Shown here: positions 1 through 8,777 of the stretch, one piece after another | Layout: every line of letters starts with the position of its first letter | Numbering within the stretch: the stretch's first letter is position 1 | Origin: Lysobacterales bacterium | GTDB lineage: Bacteria; Pseudomonadota; Gammaproteobacteria; Xanthomonadales; SZUA-36 | Assembly: GCA_013001885.1 (NCBI GenBank) | Contig: JABDLD010000006.1 | Span: 1-50,259, forward strand | DNA: 50,259 nucleotides | Reading direction: 5' to 3' | The notes under the pieces: model-generated | Databases searched by the model: none | Seen by the model: only the letters and a program-made list of their open reading frames with translations | Told to the model about the DNA's origin: nothing | Program-made: the position numbers and the translations under genes

Positions 1-101
1 TGATGTACAAGGTAAAGAACGGGATCAGCGAAGGACTGAGAGAATATCAGAAGGAGCAGGCTCGTCTCGAGGAAGAAAAATCAGGCCTCATTAAGCATTA
101 A
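1..101 (+). CDS. C-terminal end of an unidentified protein (partial)
   Basis: An open frame enters from the window edge (codons in phase with position 3) and ends at TAA 99-101. The roughly 32 visible residues are strongly charged, rich in Glu, Lys and Gln, with no membrane segment. They look like the coiled or disordered tail of a cytoplasmic protein, but they carry no recognisable motif. A second frame is also open here, so coding is likely but not proven. The stop codon falls inside a perfect hairpin at 85-107. No function can be given. Confidence 0.4.
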   Translation, partial: MYKVKNGISEGLREYQKEQARLEEEKSGLIKH

Positions 102-107
102 TGAGGC
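85..107 (-). terminator. Hairpin terminator behind tRNA-Thr
   Basis: A perfect 10-bp stem (GCCTCATTAA / TTAATGAGGC) with a 3-nt GCA loop. Read on the minus strand it is followed by CTGATTTTTCTT, so it fits a factor-independent terminator 49 nt beyond the tRNA 3' end. On the plus strand it overlaps the stop codon of the upstream gene but lacks a good T-run, so termination there is less certain. Confidence 0.5.
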
Positions 108-155
108 TAAAAAGAGACTAAAACCAAGCGCATCTCTCGTAACTTATTGAAAAAT

Positions 156-231
<76 letters not shown>

Positions 232-247
232 ACTTGAGAGGGCGGCC

Positions 248-276
248 AGTATATTCAAAACCCCCTGCCGGCACAA
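248..276 (-). promoter_or_regulatory. Sigma-70 promoter of tRNA-Thr
   Basis: On the minus strand, TTGTGC (276-271) and TATACT (253-248) are 17 nt apart, 16 nt before the tRNA. The stretch after the -10 (GGCCGCC) is a GC-rich discriminator, as is usual for stable-RNA promoters under stringent control. Confidence 0.65.
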
Positions 277-406
277 TACCGGGTGAATCCCCTACTTCAC
301 TCCCGGCGCCCTCCTACGGCGCTTTTGGCCGTTAGCCGATTACGCTGTCATCACCGATTTGCGACGATTGCTCCATGAGCTTTTTCACGACCGGGATGCA
401 TTGACA

Positions 407-904
407 ATGAACGCTTCAAAACGGCGATCTGACCGCGGATTTTCATTGGTGGAAGTAGCAGTAGCCACCACCCTGTTTTCCATGGGACTGGGCGGTCTGT
501 CCATCATGCTGCTCACAGCCATTCACGGCACAACCGAAGCCACGCATCAGACCGTCGCAACCGTGCAGGCGAGCTCGCTGGCCGAAATGATTGCGATGAG
601 CTCCGATGCCTATGGGCACTTTGTCGATCCTGTTGAATTCAATCCGTATCAATGCACCGGGGAATGTCCCGGCAACTCACTGGCCAGCGCCAATTTTCTT
701 GACTGGCAGAACCTCATCAGCCGGAAACTTCCAGGCGGCACGGGCCTGGTATGCCGCGACAGTACGCCGAATGACGGCAGTAACACCAATCCTTCCTGTG
801 ACGGCAGCGGTGCGCTGGTCGTCAAAATTTTCTGGTCAGAGCCTGCTCATGCCAACGCGCTGGACGCGGCACCGATGCGCGTCGTTTCGAGACTGGCCTG
901 GTGA
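407..904 (+). CDS. pilV: Type IV pilus minor pilin PilV
   Basis: Minor pilin of the type IV pilus tip and assembly-priming complex, inserted in the inner membrane and processed by PilD. From ATG 407 (GGGA about 10 nt upstream) the protein has 165 residues. A short basic leader ending RSDRG precedes FSLVE, which has Glu at +5 of the mature pilin, and then a single hydrophobic helix. This is the class III signal of type IV pilins. The rest is a globular domain with several Cys that could form disulfides. A TTG 16 codons earlier is an alternative start but would give an unusually long leader. The stop overlaps the next gene by 4 nt (GTGA). In P. aeruginosa the same gene sits in fimU-pilVWXY1Y2-pilE; here it is first in the operon. 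Confidence 0.88.
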   Translation: MNASKRRSDRGFSLVEVAVATTLFSMGLGGLSIMLLTAIHGTTEATHQTVATVQASSLAEMIAMSSDAYGHFVDPVEFNPYQCTGECPGNSLASANFLDWQNLISRKLPGGTGLVCRDSTPNDGSNTNPSCDGSGALVVKIFWSEPAHANALDAAPMRVVSRLAW

Positions 905-1671
905 TCCTTTTCCGGCCGCGGACAAGTATGCCTGGGTGCTCAGGACTGTCCCTGGTCGAACTGCTCGTTGCGCTGGCCGCCTCGGCCCTGCTGCTTTCCG
1001 GCCTGATCCAGATTGCAGCAGCGGCCAGCGCTTCGACCCAACTGCAGCGAAACCAGGCCCAGATGCAGGAAAACGCACGCCTTGCCCATCAGGCCCTTGC
1101 AAGGGCGGTTCACCAGGCCGGCTTCAATCCGCAACCCTGGAATCCGGATTTCGCATTGGTTGGCATCGCCGAGAGCACAGCTGACGGGGTCTCCGAAACG
1201 GGTGACCGGCTGGTGCTGCGTTCCTGGTCCAACCTGAACTGTTTTGACAGCCGCAATCCGGAAGTCGATGCTTTCGGGAACCCGCTGTTCTATATCCGGG
1301 AATCCGCATTCGATATCAGTTCATCCCGGAGCCTGACGCACCAATGCCGTTATGGCCCTTCGGTATCGGAGCTGACCACCCAGATCAGACGGCAGGGATT
1401 TATTAACGAAATTGAGGCTTTCCAGGTGCTGTACGGAGAGGACTCGGACGATTACGACGGCATCGACACCTGGGTCAGAGCGGGCCATTGGTCCAGTGTC
1501 TCGGACGTATCGGGTGTTCGCGTCGCCCTGTTGCAATCCAGCCAGGATGCATTGATCGCCCCGAAAGAGCAGACGCTGCGTGTGCTGGACACCACCATCA
1601 ACAAGCGCGCGGACGGCAAGCTCCGCCAGGTTGTGGAATTCACTGCGGCCATCAAGGGGCGGACCGGATGA
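901..1671 (+). CDS. pilW: Type IV pilus minor pilin PilW
   Basis: Minor pilin PilW, 256 residues, part of the tip-priming complex. Start GTG 901 shares GTGA with the pilV stop, suggesting translational coupling; an internal ATG at 928 would also leave a workable leader. The prepilin cleavage site lies between a GCSG leader and LSLVELLVALAAS, with Leu rather than Phe at +1 and Glu at +5. A hydrophobic helix of about 20 residues follows, then a long periplasmic domain with several aromatic and acidic stretches. It overlaps pilX by 4 nt. The size and the position between PilV and PilX match the PilW family. Confidence 0.87.
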   Translation: MILFRPRTSMPGCSGLSLVELLVALAASALLLSGLIQIAAAASASTQLQRNQAQMQENARLAHQALARAVHQAGFNPQPWNPDFALVGIAESTADGVSETGDRLVLRSWSNLNCFDSRNPEVDAFGNPLFYIRESAFDISSSRSLTHQCRYGPSVSELTTQIRRQGFINEIEAFQVLYGEDSDDYDGIDTWVRAGHWSSVSDVSGVRVALLQSSQDALIAPKEQTLRVLDTTINKRADGKLRQVVEFTAAIKGRTG

Positions 1672-2318
1672 ACCAGCAGGGTGTGGCGCTTCTGGCCGGA
1701 TTGGTCCTGATGGCGGCCGTCAGCCTGCTGGCTCTCAGCGCGGCTTCGGGCATGGTTCTGCAGCGCAGTATGGCCTCGAATTTCCAGGAATCCATGCTCG
1801 CGCTGCAAAATGCGTCGATCGCTTCGGCCTACGCGCAAGCCTGGCTGTTCAGCCGGTCGGACCATGAGCGGGAGCGCGGCTGCCAGATCGATTGCCTGCT
1901 GCCGATGGCGATACACGAAGGCGGCACACTGCCCATGAACCCTGAATTTGAAAGCGCGGCCTGGTGGCGCAACAACGCCATACCGGCCGGGTACAATCCG
2001 GCGACAGCGCAAATGGAAATCACGCCGGCCCAGGGCGCAGAGCCGGCGCTCTGGTTGATCGAGGAAGTCCATTACGAATCGACAGGCGAAACAGAGCATG
2101 AAAGCCACGCCGGCGGTCAGGCCTTCTATCGAATTGTCAGCCGCGGTACGGGGCTGAACGCACGCAGCGTAGTGGTGACCGAGACGATTGTCGCCCGTCC
2201 GTGGGAGGGGGACTTTTCCGCCGGACCCTACCCGCCCAATGGTCCGGTTGAGACATTTTGCCGGCAATTCGACGATGTCTACGCCTGCGGTCACCTGGCA
2301 TGGCGCCAAACGAGGTGA
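1668..2318 (+). CDS. pilX: Type IV pilus minor pilin PilX
   Basis: PilX-type tip pilin, 216 residues, starting at the ATG that shares ATGA with the pilW stop. The leader is only MNQQG, followed by the hydrophobic helix VALLAGLVLMAAVSLLALSA. The +5 position of the mature protein is Ala, not the Glu of major pilins. Loss of Glu5 is known for GspK/PilX-like subunits at the fibre tip, so this fits the last-added, distal subunit. The remainder is a soluble domain of about 180 residues with a Cys pair (CQIDC). A longer reading frame from 1488 exists, but it only adds sequence antisense in character to PilW. Confidence 0.85.
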   Translation: MNQQGVALLAGLVLMAAVSLLALSAASGMVLQRSMASNFQESMLALQNASIASAYAQAWLFSRSDHERERGCQIDCLLPMAIHEGGTLPMNPEFESAAWWRNNAIPAGYNPATAQMEITPAQGAEPALWLIEEVHYESTGETEHESHAGGQAFYRIVSRGTGLNARSVVVTETIVARPWEGDFSAGPYPPNGPVETFCRQFDDVYACGHLAWRQTR

Positions 2319-2734
2319 AAACTCACCCTTCAATAAGCAATTCGCACGGGTTTTCGATGCTGGAACTGGTGGTGGTCCTGGCCGTGATGGGTATTCTGCT
2401 CGCAATCGCGGTTCCGACTTACAGCAAATATGCACAGCGCGCTTACCGGGCCGACGCCATTCGGGTATTGCTGGCCGTCGCAGGATGCCAGGAGAGAGTC
2501 CGCCTGGTCAGCGGGTTTTACGATACTTCTCTGTGCATCGATCATGAGCCGGTCGAGAGCTACCGTTTTCGGCTGGAGCCGGCACAAGATTCGGCAGCGG
2601 AGCGCTTCACCGTTTTCGCCGAGCCGCTGCATACGCCGGGCAACTCCTGCGGCACGCTGAGCCTGGACCACACCGGTATGCGGGGGATTAGCTTAAAAGA
2701 CAGTTCAGCAACGGCTTGCTGGAGTGGCAGGTGA
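2315..2734 (+). CDS. pilE: Type IV minor pilin, PilE-like
   Basis: Pilin-like protein of 139 residues when started at GTG 2315, which shares GTGA with the pilX stop and leaves a 12-residue leader ending NSHG. Mature sequence FSMLELVVVLAVMGILLAIAV has Phe at +1 and Glu at +5 and matches the pilin helix exactly. An ATG at 2300 would give a 17-residue leader. The globular part holds four Cys (GCQ, LCI, SCG, ACW), enough for the C-terminal disulfide loop of PilE-type minor pilins. It ends 1 nt before the convergent GST gene. In P. aeruginosa pilY1 and pilY2 lie between pilX and pilE; both are missing here. Confidence 0.85.
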   Translation: MKTHPSISNSHGFSMLELVVVLAVMGILLAIAVPTYSKYAQRAYRADAIRVLLAVAGCQERVRLVSGFYDTSLCIDHEPVESYRFRLEPAQDSAAERFTVFAEPLHTPGNSCGTLSLDHTGMRGISLKDSSATACWSGR

Positions 2735-2735
2735 C

Positions 2736-3380
2736 TCAGCCACCGGCCCCCCTGGGCATCGGGACCTCGTCAGGAACCGGTACCGACCAACCGGCCTTGA
2801 CCGCCGGACGGTTCGCGATTCTCAGGTACCAGGCCAGCACGTTCGGATAATCATCGAGGTCTACGGTCTGGAATTCGTGCCGCGCCACCCACGGCCAGGA
2901 AGCGATATCGGCAATGGTGTACTCATCATCGACGATAAACCGTTGCCCCGCTAACTGGCGGTCCAGAACCTTGTAAAGGCGATAGGTTTCACGCGCGTGC
3001 CGTTCTTCAGAGTATTCGGACTTTCCGCGGTTGAATTTCAGATAATGCAGCGCGTGTCCCAGCGTGGGACCAAAACCGCCTTTTTGCCACATCAGCCATT
3101 GGATGGTTTCCCAGTACTTCGCCGGCTCTTCGGGCAACAGCCTGCCGGATTTTTGCGCGAGATAAAGCAGGATCGCGCCGGACTCCATCAACTGGATCCC
3201 GCTTTGCCGGTCAACTATCGCCGGTATTTTCTGATTGGGACTGATGGCGGTGAATTCCGGCTTGAATTGTTCACCCTGGGTGATGTTCACCGGATGCACT
3301 TCGTACGGCAGGCCCATCTCTTCCAGCGCAATCGAAACTTTGCGGCCATTCGGGGTGGCCCATGTGTAGAGTTCAATCAT
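2736..3380 (-). CDS. yfcG: Glutathione S-transferase, YfcG/Nu-class
   Basis: Cytosolic GST of 214 residues. The N-terminal thioredoxin fold (about 1-80) begins MIELYTWATPNGRKVS; TPNG, the ISPNQKIPAIVD stretch with its cis-proline, and ESGAILLYLA are the glutathione-site features of YfcG-type (Nu-class) enzymes. The helical C-terminal domain has the conserved YTIADIASWPWV motif near residue 160. Known Nu-class members reduce disulfide bonds of small molecules with glutathione rather than conjugating it. The gene lies between the pilin operon and ispH, a place where no GST occurs in Pseudomonas, so it is probably a local insertion with an independent role. Confidence 0.88.
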   Translation of the reverse strand: MIELYTWATPNGRKVSIALEEMGLPYEVHPVNITQGEQFKPEFTAISPNQKIPAIVDRQSGIQLMESGAILLYLAQKSGRLLPEEPAKYWETIQWLMWQKGGFGPTLGHALHYLKFNRGKSEYSEERHARETYRLYKVLDRQLAGQRFIVDDEYTIADIASWPWVARHEFQTVDLDDYPNVLAWYLRIANRPAVKAGWSVPVPDEVPMPRGAGG

Positions 3381-3424
3381 TCCGCAAGGTTAGCACCGGG
3401 CCAGGACCTGGGAATTGAGCCAGA

Positions 3425-4384
3425 TCAGGCGCTGTTTTTTACGGCGATCCGCAGTTCTTTTGGTAGGGCAAATTCGATATTTTCCGGTCTGCCGCTGATT
3501 TCCTGAGCCGATATACCGCCGTATTGTGTCAGGCGCTCTATCACCTGCTGGACGAGGCTTTCCGGCGCCGACGCCCCTGCCGTAACGCCAATGGCCAAGG
3601 TGCCGGATAACCATTCTTCCTGGACGTCTTCAGCGCCGTCGATCAGGTAAGCCCTGATACCTTGTTTTTCCGCCAGCTCCCGCAGGCGGTTCGAATTGGA
3701 ACTGTTTACGGAACCGACCACCAACATCAGGTCTACCTGGCGCGCCAGCTCCTTCACCGCATCCTGCCTGTTCTGCGTGGCATAGCAAATGTCATCGTGT
3801 TTAGGTCCGACAATTTTCGGAAACTTCTTCTGCAGCGCCCCGATAACAGCCTGGGTGTCGTCAACGGACAGTGTCGTCTGCGTGACATATGCGATCTTTT
3901 CCGGGAAGTTCACTTCCAGCGCGGCCACGTCAGCGGGCTCTTCGACCAGGAATATCGCGTTTTCCCGCGGCGGAGCGCTTAGCCACTGGCCCAGGGTGCC
4001 CTCCACTTCCGGGTGACCGGCATGCCCGATCAACACGACATCAAACCCTGATTTACAGTACCTGGCCACCTCCATGTGCACCTTTGTGACCAGCGGACAG
4101 GTGGCGTCGAACACCTGCAGCCCGCGGGTTCCGCCTTCCGTCCGCACGGCCTTGGAAACACCGTGCGCGCTGAACACCACGGTGGCGTTATCCGGAACCT
4201 CGTCGAGTTCGTCGACGAATATCGCACCGGCGCGGGCCAGACGGTCAACCACGAAGCGATTGTGCACCACTTCATGGCGCACATAAATCGGCGCGCCGAA
4301 CAGGTCCAGCGCGCGCTCGACGATCTCGATCGCGCGGTCGACACCCGCACAGAAACCCCGCGGATTAGCCAGCAGAATGTTCAT
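3425..4384 (-). CDS. ispH: 4-hydroxy-3-methylbut-2-enyl diphosphate reductase IspH
   Basis: Last enzyme of the MEP isoprenoid pathway; it reduces HMBPP to IPP and DMAPP with a [4Fe-4S] cluster. The 319-residue protein starts [15 protein letters not shown]. Three cluster Cys are visible in [16 protein letters not shown] and ICYATQNRQ. Substrate-binding His and Glu lie in HEVVHN and [11 protein letters not shown], and the late SNSNRL and TAGASAPE motifs are intact. ATG 4384 shares ATGA with the lspA stop, so translation is coupled. A longer upstream frame only overlaps lspA. The fkpB gene that separates lspA and ispH in E. coli and Pseudomonas is absent. Confidence 0.97.
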   Translation of the reverse strand: MNILLANPRGFCAGVDRAIEIVERALDLFGAPIYVRHEVVHNRFVVDRLARAGAIFVDELDEVPDNATVVFSAHGVSKAVRTEGGTRGLQVFDATCPLVTKVHMEVARYCKSGFDVVLIGHAGHPEVEGTLGQWLSAPPRENAIFLVEEPADVAALEVNFPEKIAYVTQTTLSVDDTQAVIGALQKKFPKIVGPKHDDICYATQNRQDAVKELARQVDLMLVVGSVNSSNSNRLRELAEKQGIRAYLIDGAEDVQEEWLSGTLAIGVTAGASAPESLVQQVIERLTQYGGISAQEISGRPENIEFALPKELRIAVKNSA

Positions 4385-4908
4385 TCTGACGGCTCCGGCC
4401 TGGATCGGGCGAGCAGCAAAACATCGAGTAAAAGCAAAATGACGCCACAGGTAATGGCTGAGTCCGCAACGTTGAAGGCGGGATAATGCCAATCCTTGTA
4501 GAACACATCGATAAAATCGACCACGTAACCCAGCTGGATCCGGTCCACCAGGTTTCCGATGGCTCCGCCCAGAATCAGCGCGAGCCCCAGGCCCGTGACC
4601 CACTCTGCCCTCGGCAGCCGGATCAGCCACACCAGCAGGACCACGCTGACAGCAGATGCCAGCACGATGAAAAACCAGCGTTGCCAGCCACCCGCATCGC
4701 TCAGAAAACTGAATGCCGCGCCGTAATTATGCGCCAGCGTCATGTTGAGCCAGGGAAACACCTCGACCGGGCGGTAAAGTTCGAGCGCCTCGGTCGCCAA
4801 TGCCTTGGTATGCAAGTCAAGAATGATGACCAGGGCAGACGCGAACAACCAAACCCAGGAGTAAGGGGGAAAAGCGCTGCGCTGTGCTGTGCTTGCCGGA
4901 TCAGTCAT
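4381..4908 (-). CDS. lspA: Prolipoprotein signal peptidase LspA
   Basis: Inner-membrane aspartyl protease (signal peptidase II) that removes lipoprotein signal peptides after Lgt. The product has 175 residues with four hydrophobic helices. Both catalytic Asp motifs are present: [17 protein letters not shown] and FNVADSAI. The early Asp in ILDLHTK is also kept. ATG 4908 is 5 nt after the ileS stop, and the gene overlaps ispH by 4 nt; a longer frame to 4971 would run into ileS. The C-terminus ends in a short charged cytoplasmic tail. Confidence 0.96.
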   Translation of the reverse strand: MTDPASTAQRSAFPPYSWVWLFASALVIILDLHTKALATEALELYRPVEVFPWLNMTLAHNYGAAFSFLSDAGGWQRWFFIVLASAVSVVLLVWLIRLPRAEWVTGLGLALILGGAIGNLVDRIQLGYVVDFIDVFYKDWHYPAFNVADSAITCGVILLLLDVLLLARSRPEPSE

Positions 4909-4913
4909 CACGT

Positions 4914-7730
4914 TCAGGCCACCCGCCGGACTTCTCCGCTCCCGCTGACATTGTCGGCGCAACGCCCGCAAACCTCGGGATGTTCCGGATCGGAGCCGAC
5001 GTCCTCACGGTAATGCCAGCAGCGCACGCATTTCTGGTGCTCCGAGGGCGTGACCAGCAGCGCCAGTTCACCCTCTTCCAGCCTGACCCGCTCGGCAGTG
5101 TCCGGAGCCGCCTCGAGGTCGCCCACGCGTGCCTCTGAAGTGAGCAACACGAAACGCAGCTCGTCGCCCAGAGAGTCAATGGCTTTGCGCGACGCGCCAG
5201 CAAGCCACAAGTCCACCTCGACGGCCAGCGAGGAACCGGCCTTGCCGTCTCGCCGAACGTTCTCGATGGACTTGCTGACTTCATCGCGAACCTGCATGAT
5301 CCGGCGCCAGCGTTCCCGCTCCGCTTCCGCGTCATCCATTTCGAACAGGCCGCCATACCAGGTCTCAAGAAAAATGCTGTCACTTCGCTGGCCCGGAATA
5401 TGACGGTGTATTTCTTCCGCCGTGAAGCTCAGTACCGGCGCTATCCAGCGGGAAAGTGCTTCCAGCACGTGATACATCGCCGTCTGCGCCGACTTCCTGG
5501 GCACGCTGTCGAAACCGGTTGTGTACAGGCGGTCTTTCAGGATATCCAGGTAGAACGCACCCATTTCAAACGCACAGAAATTATGTACTTTCTGATACAC
5601 CTGCAGGAACTGGTAGTCGTCGTAAGCCCGCTCGACCTGCTGCTGAAGCTGCGCCGCGCAATCAACCGCCCAGCGATCCAGGGGCAGCATGTCGGCGGGT
5701 TCCAGTGCCTGGTCAGGCGTGAAGCCATCGAGGTTGCCGAGCAGGAAACGGGCCGTGTTGCGAATTCGCCGGTACGCGTCCGCCACCCGTTTGAGTATCT
5801 CGTCGGATACGCTCATTTCACCGCGGTAATCCGCCGCCGCCACCCACAACCGCATGACGTCCGCTCCCAGGCTGTTCATCACCTTTTGCGGTGACACCAC
5901 ATTGCCCATCGACTTCGACATTTTTTTGCCTTCCGCATCGACCACGAAGCCGTGTGTAAGCACCTGCCGGTAGGGCGCGACGCCGTGCATGGCCACCGAC
6001 GACAACAGCGAAGACTGGAACCAGCCTCGGTGCTGATCGGAGCCCTCCAGGTAAAGCTCGGCAGGACGCTTTAAATCTTCGCGCTCGTCCAGCACGCAGC
6101 GGTGCGAGACACCGGAATCGAACCAGACGTCAAGGATGTCCGTGACCTGCTCATAGTGTTCCGGATCAACACCGAGCTGACTGAATATTTCGTCCGAATA
6201 CCAGCAGTCGATTCCCTGTTGCTCGACCAGGTCTGCGGTTTTTTGCATCAGGGCCGCGGTATCGGGATGCAACTCCCTCGACAGGCGGTCGATGAACATC
6301 GGAATCGGCACGCCCCAGGTCCGCTGGCGCGAAATGCACCAGTCCGGCCGGTTTTCCACCATGCCCCTGATGCGCTCTTCACCCCATCCCGGTATCCAGT
6401 CAACGGATTCGATGGCGGTCTTCGCCAAAGACCTCAGGCCGCCCTGTTCCATGCTGATGAACCATTGCGGGGTCACCCGGAAGGCCGTGGGTGACTTATG
6501 CCTCCAGCAATGCGGGTAGCTGTGTTCGAACGGCTCAACAAACAACAGCGATCCGTTCTCACGCATGACATCCAGGACATGATCGTTTGCGGCCCAGACC
6601 CATTCACCCGCAAACAATTCAACGTTTTCCAGGTAGCGCCCGTCCGCACCCACCGGGTTGGTTACAGGCAGGTCGTATTCGCGGCCTACCTGGAAATCTT
6701 CCTCGCCATGGCCGGGGGCCGTATGCACGGCGCCGGTTCCCGCTTCGGTTGTCACGTGATCACCGAGGATGACCGGCACGGTCTTGTCATAAAAGGGGTG
6801 TTTCAGGCGCAGGTGCTCGAGTACTTCACCCGGGGCCGTCGCCAGGACTTCCATCTGCTCCAGGCCAATTCGCGCAGCCACGGTCTCTGCCAGTTCGCTG
6901 GCCAGGACCAGAACCAACGCCCGGCCGTCGACGTGACCGGACACCAGTACATATTCGAGGCCGGCATTGAGCGCAACCGCCTCGTTGGCTGGCAATGTCC
7001 AGGGGGTCGTTGTCCAGATCGGAATTCCCGCTTCAGCCTTGACGCGCCCGACCCCGAACGCCTGGAACAGGGCCGCGTCATCATCAGCTGCGAACAGGAC
7101 GTCGATGGCCGGGGAAGTCTTATCCATGTATTCGATCTCTGCCTCGGCCAGGGCCGAGCCGCAGTCGAAACACCAGTTCACCGGTTTCGCGCCTTGCACG
7201 ATGTGGCCGCCGTCCAGAATGGAAGCCAGGGCCCGTATCATGTCGGCTTCGTAAATCGAGCTCTTGGTCGTGTAAGGATGGAACCAGTCGCCCAGCACAC
7301 CCATCCGTCGAAAACCGTCGCGCTGCAAATCGATCTGGCGGTCGGCGTATTCACGGCATTTCTGCCGGAACGTCTCGGCATCGACCTTGTGGCCGACCTT
7401 GCCGACCTTTTTTTCTACCTGCAGTTCGATCGGCAGACCGTGGCAATCCCAGCCCGGCACGTACGGAGAATGAAAGCCGGCGAGCAGGCGCGACTTGACC
7501 ACCATGTCCTTGAGAATCTTGTTGACCGCGTGGCCCATGTGGATGTCGCCATTGGCATAGGGTGGGCCATCGTGCAGAATCCAAACGGGCCGGCCGGCGG
7601 TATGGTCCTGAATTCTGCGGTACAGGTCCGCAGCTTCCCATTCCTTGATCATGCCGGGTTCGCGATTGGCGAGGTTGGCCTTCATTGGAAACGCCGTTTT
7701 CGGCAGGTTGATTGTTTCTTTGTATTCCAT
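4914..7730 (-). CDS. ileS: Isoleucyl-tRNA synthetase
   Basis: Class I aminoacyl-tRNA synthetase, 938 residues, the usual bacterial length. The HIGH-type signature is HMGH (residues 64-67), followed by a CP1 editing domain with [15 protein letters not shown] and [24 protein letters not shown] is the second catalytic motif. The C-terminal zinc finger [12 protein letters not shown]...CGRCADN is complete, which marks the bacterial zinc-containing subtype. The gene begins 9 nt after the ribF stop and its ribosome-binding site is weak, so it probably depends on translation from ribF. Confidence 0.98.
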   Translation of the reverse strand: MEYKETINLPKTAFPMKANLANREPGMIKEWEAADLYRRIQDHTAGRPVWILHDGPPYANGDIHMGHAVNKILKDMVVKSRLLAGFHSPYVPGWDCHGLPIELQVEKKVGKVGHKVDAETFRQKCREYADRQIDLQRDGFRRMGVLGDWFHPYTTKSSIYEADMIRALASILDGGHIVQGAKPVNWCFDCGSALAEAEIEYMDKTSPAIDVLFAADDDAALFQAFGVGRVKAEAGIPIWTTTPWTLPANEAVALNAGLEYVLVSGHVDGRALVLVLASELAETVAARIGLEQMEVLATAPGEVLEHLRLKHPFYDKTVPVILGDHVTTEAGTGAVHTAPGHGEEDFQVGREYDLPVTNPVGADGRYLENVELFAGEWVWAANDHVLDVMRENGSLLFVEPFEHSYPHCWRHKSPTAFRVTPQWFISMEQGGLRSLAKTAIESVDWIPGWGEERIRGMVENRPDWCISRQRTWGVPIPMFIDRLSRELHPDTAALMQKTADLVEQQGIDCWYSDEIFSQLGVDPEHYEQVTDILDVWFDSGVSHRCVLDEREDLKRPAELYLEGSDQHRGWFQSSLLSSVAMHGVAPYRQVLTHGFVVDAEGKKMSKSMGNVVSPQKVMNSLGADVMRLWVAAADYRGEMSVSDEILKRVADAYRRIRNTARFLLGNLDGFTPDQALEPADMLPLDRWAVDCAAQLQQQVERAYDDYQFLQVYQKVHNFCAFEMGAFYLDILKDRLYTTGFDSVPRKSAQTAMYHVLEALSRWIAPVLSFTAEEIHRHIPGQRSDSIFLETWYGGLFEMDDAEAERERWRRIMQVRDEVSKSIENVRRDGKAGSSLAVEVDLWLAGASRKAIDSLGDELRFVLLTSEARVGDLEAAPDTAERVRLEEGELALLVTPSEHQKCVRCWHYREDVGSDPEHPEVCGRCADNVSGSGEVRRVA

Positions 7731-7739
7731 TCTTATTCG

Positions 7740-8702
7740 CTATCCAACGGGTTCATCTTGCGGCATTTCGGCACGGGCCAGGCAGCGCCTGGCATCCTGC
7801 TCATCCCGCTTCATTTGTACAACGAGATCATCGAGACTCTCAAAATCCAGTTCATCACGTAACTTTGCCACAAATTGCACTTCAAGGCGCTGTCCGTAAA
7901 GGTCTTGGTTGAAATCAAAAAAATGCACTTCCAGCAACGGTTCTTTTCCACCCACCGCCGGCCTGCGGCCCAGATTGATGACACTGGGCAGCCAGGGTCC
8001 GCCCTCCACCCTGGAGTACGCCGCCAAAACGCCGCCCAGAGGGCTTGGCTCGGCCCGAACGGCCAAATTTGCTGTTGGGTAACCCAGCGTCCGCCCCAGC
8101 CCGGCGCCCCGAATCACGTGCCCCTCCATCCGGAACGGCCGTCCCAACCAATCAGCCGCAGAGGAAAAATCCCCGGCCGCCAGCTTCGATCTTATCCCGC
8201 TGCTGGAAATGCGTTCCCCGTCAAACCGCACGGCCGCAACGGTCTCCACAGCAAAATTCATTGAGCCGCCCGATGACCGCAGCATGGCCACGTCGCCTTC
8301 ACGGCCTTTACCAAAGCGGAAATCCTCACCGACAACCACAGCCGAGGCGTTCAGCTTGCGGACGAGAATCTGCTCCACGAATTCCCGTGCGGACAGGGCC
8401 GCCAACTCGCGGTCGAACCTCATCAGCCAGGTGATATCCACACCGGCAGCGCGCAACAGCGACAGCTTCTGGTAAATCGTGGACAGTCTTGCAGGCGCCT
8501 GTTCCGGTCGAAAAAAAGCCAGCGGCAACGGTTCAAACGTCACCACAGCGACGGCCCCGGACGGTCCGGCCAATTGCCTGCTCCGATCGAGCAGCGCCCG
8601 GTGCCCAAGGTGTATTCCGTCGAAGTTTCCGATCGCCACCACGGAGCGGCCGAAGCCACGGGCCCCGTGATTCCACTCCGGTCTGTTCCTGATCACTCGC
8701 AT
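7740..8702 (-). CDS. ribF: Bifunctional riboflavin kinase / FAD synthetase
   Basis: Makes FMN from riboflavin and then FAD from FMN. The N-terminal adenylyltransferase domain has GNFDGIHLGHRALL with the HxGH nucleotide motif, and VGEDFRFGKGREG and SSSGIRSKL. The C-terminal flavokinase domain has GRTLGYPTANL and the VHFFDFNQDLYGQ strand. ATG 8702 gives 320 residues; an ATG 7 codons further up is possible but matches the family less well. It sits in the conserved murJ-ribF-ileS order. Confidence 0.96.
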   Translation of the reverse strand: MRVIRNRPEWNHGARGFGRSVVAIGNFDGIHLGHRALLDRSRQLAGPSGAVAVVTFEPLPLAFFRPEQAPARLSTIYQKLSLLRAAGVDITWLMRFDRELAALSAREFVEQILVRKLNASAVVVGEDFRFGKGREGDVAMLRSSGGSMNFAVETVAAVRFDGERISSSGIRSKLAAGDFSSAADWLGRPFRMEGHVIRGAGLGRTLGYPTANLAVRAEPSPLGGVLAAYSRVEGGPWLPSVINLGRRPAVGGKEPLLEVHFFDFNQDLYGQRLEVQFVAKLRDELDFESLDDLVVQMKRDEQDARRCLARAEMPQDEPVG

Positions 8703-8777
8703 ACGGGCTGACACGTTCCGCAAAAACGTCGAATTATACCAGTGGCAGGCGAGTAATTTCGGATTATGACAACCCGG

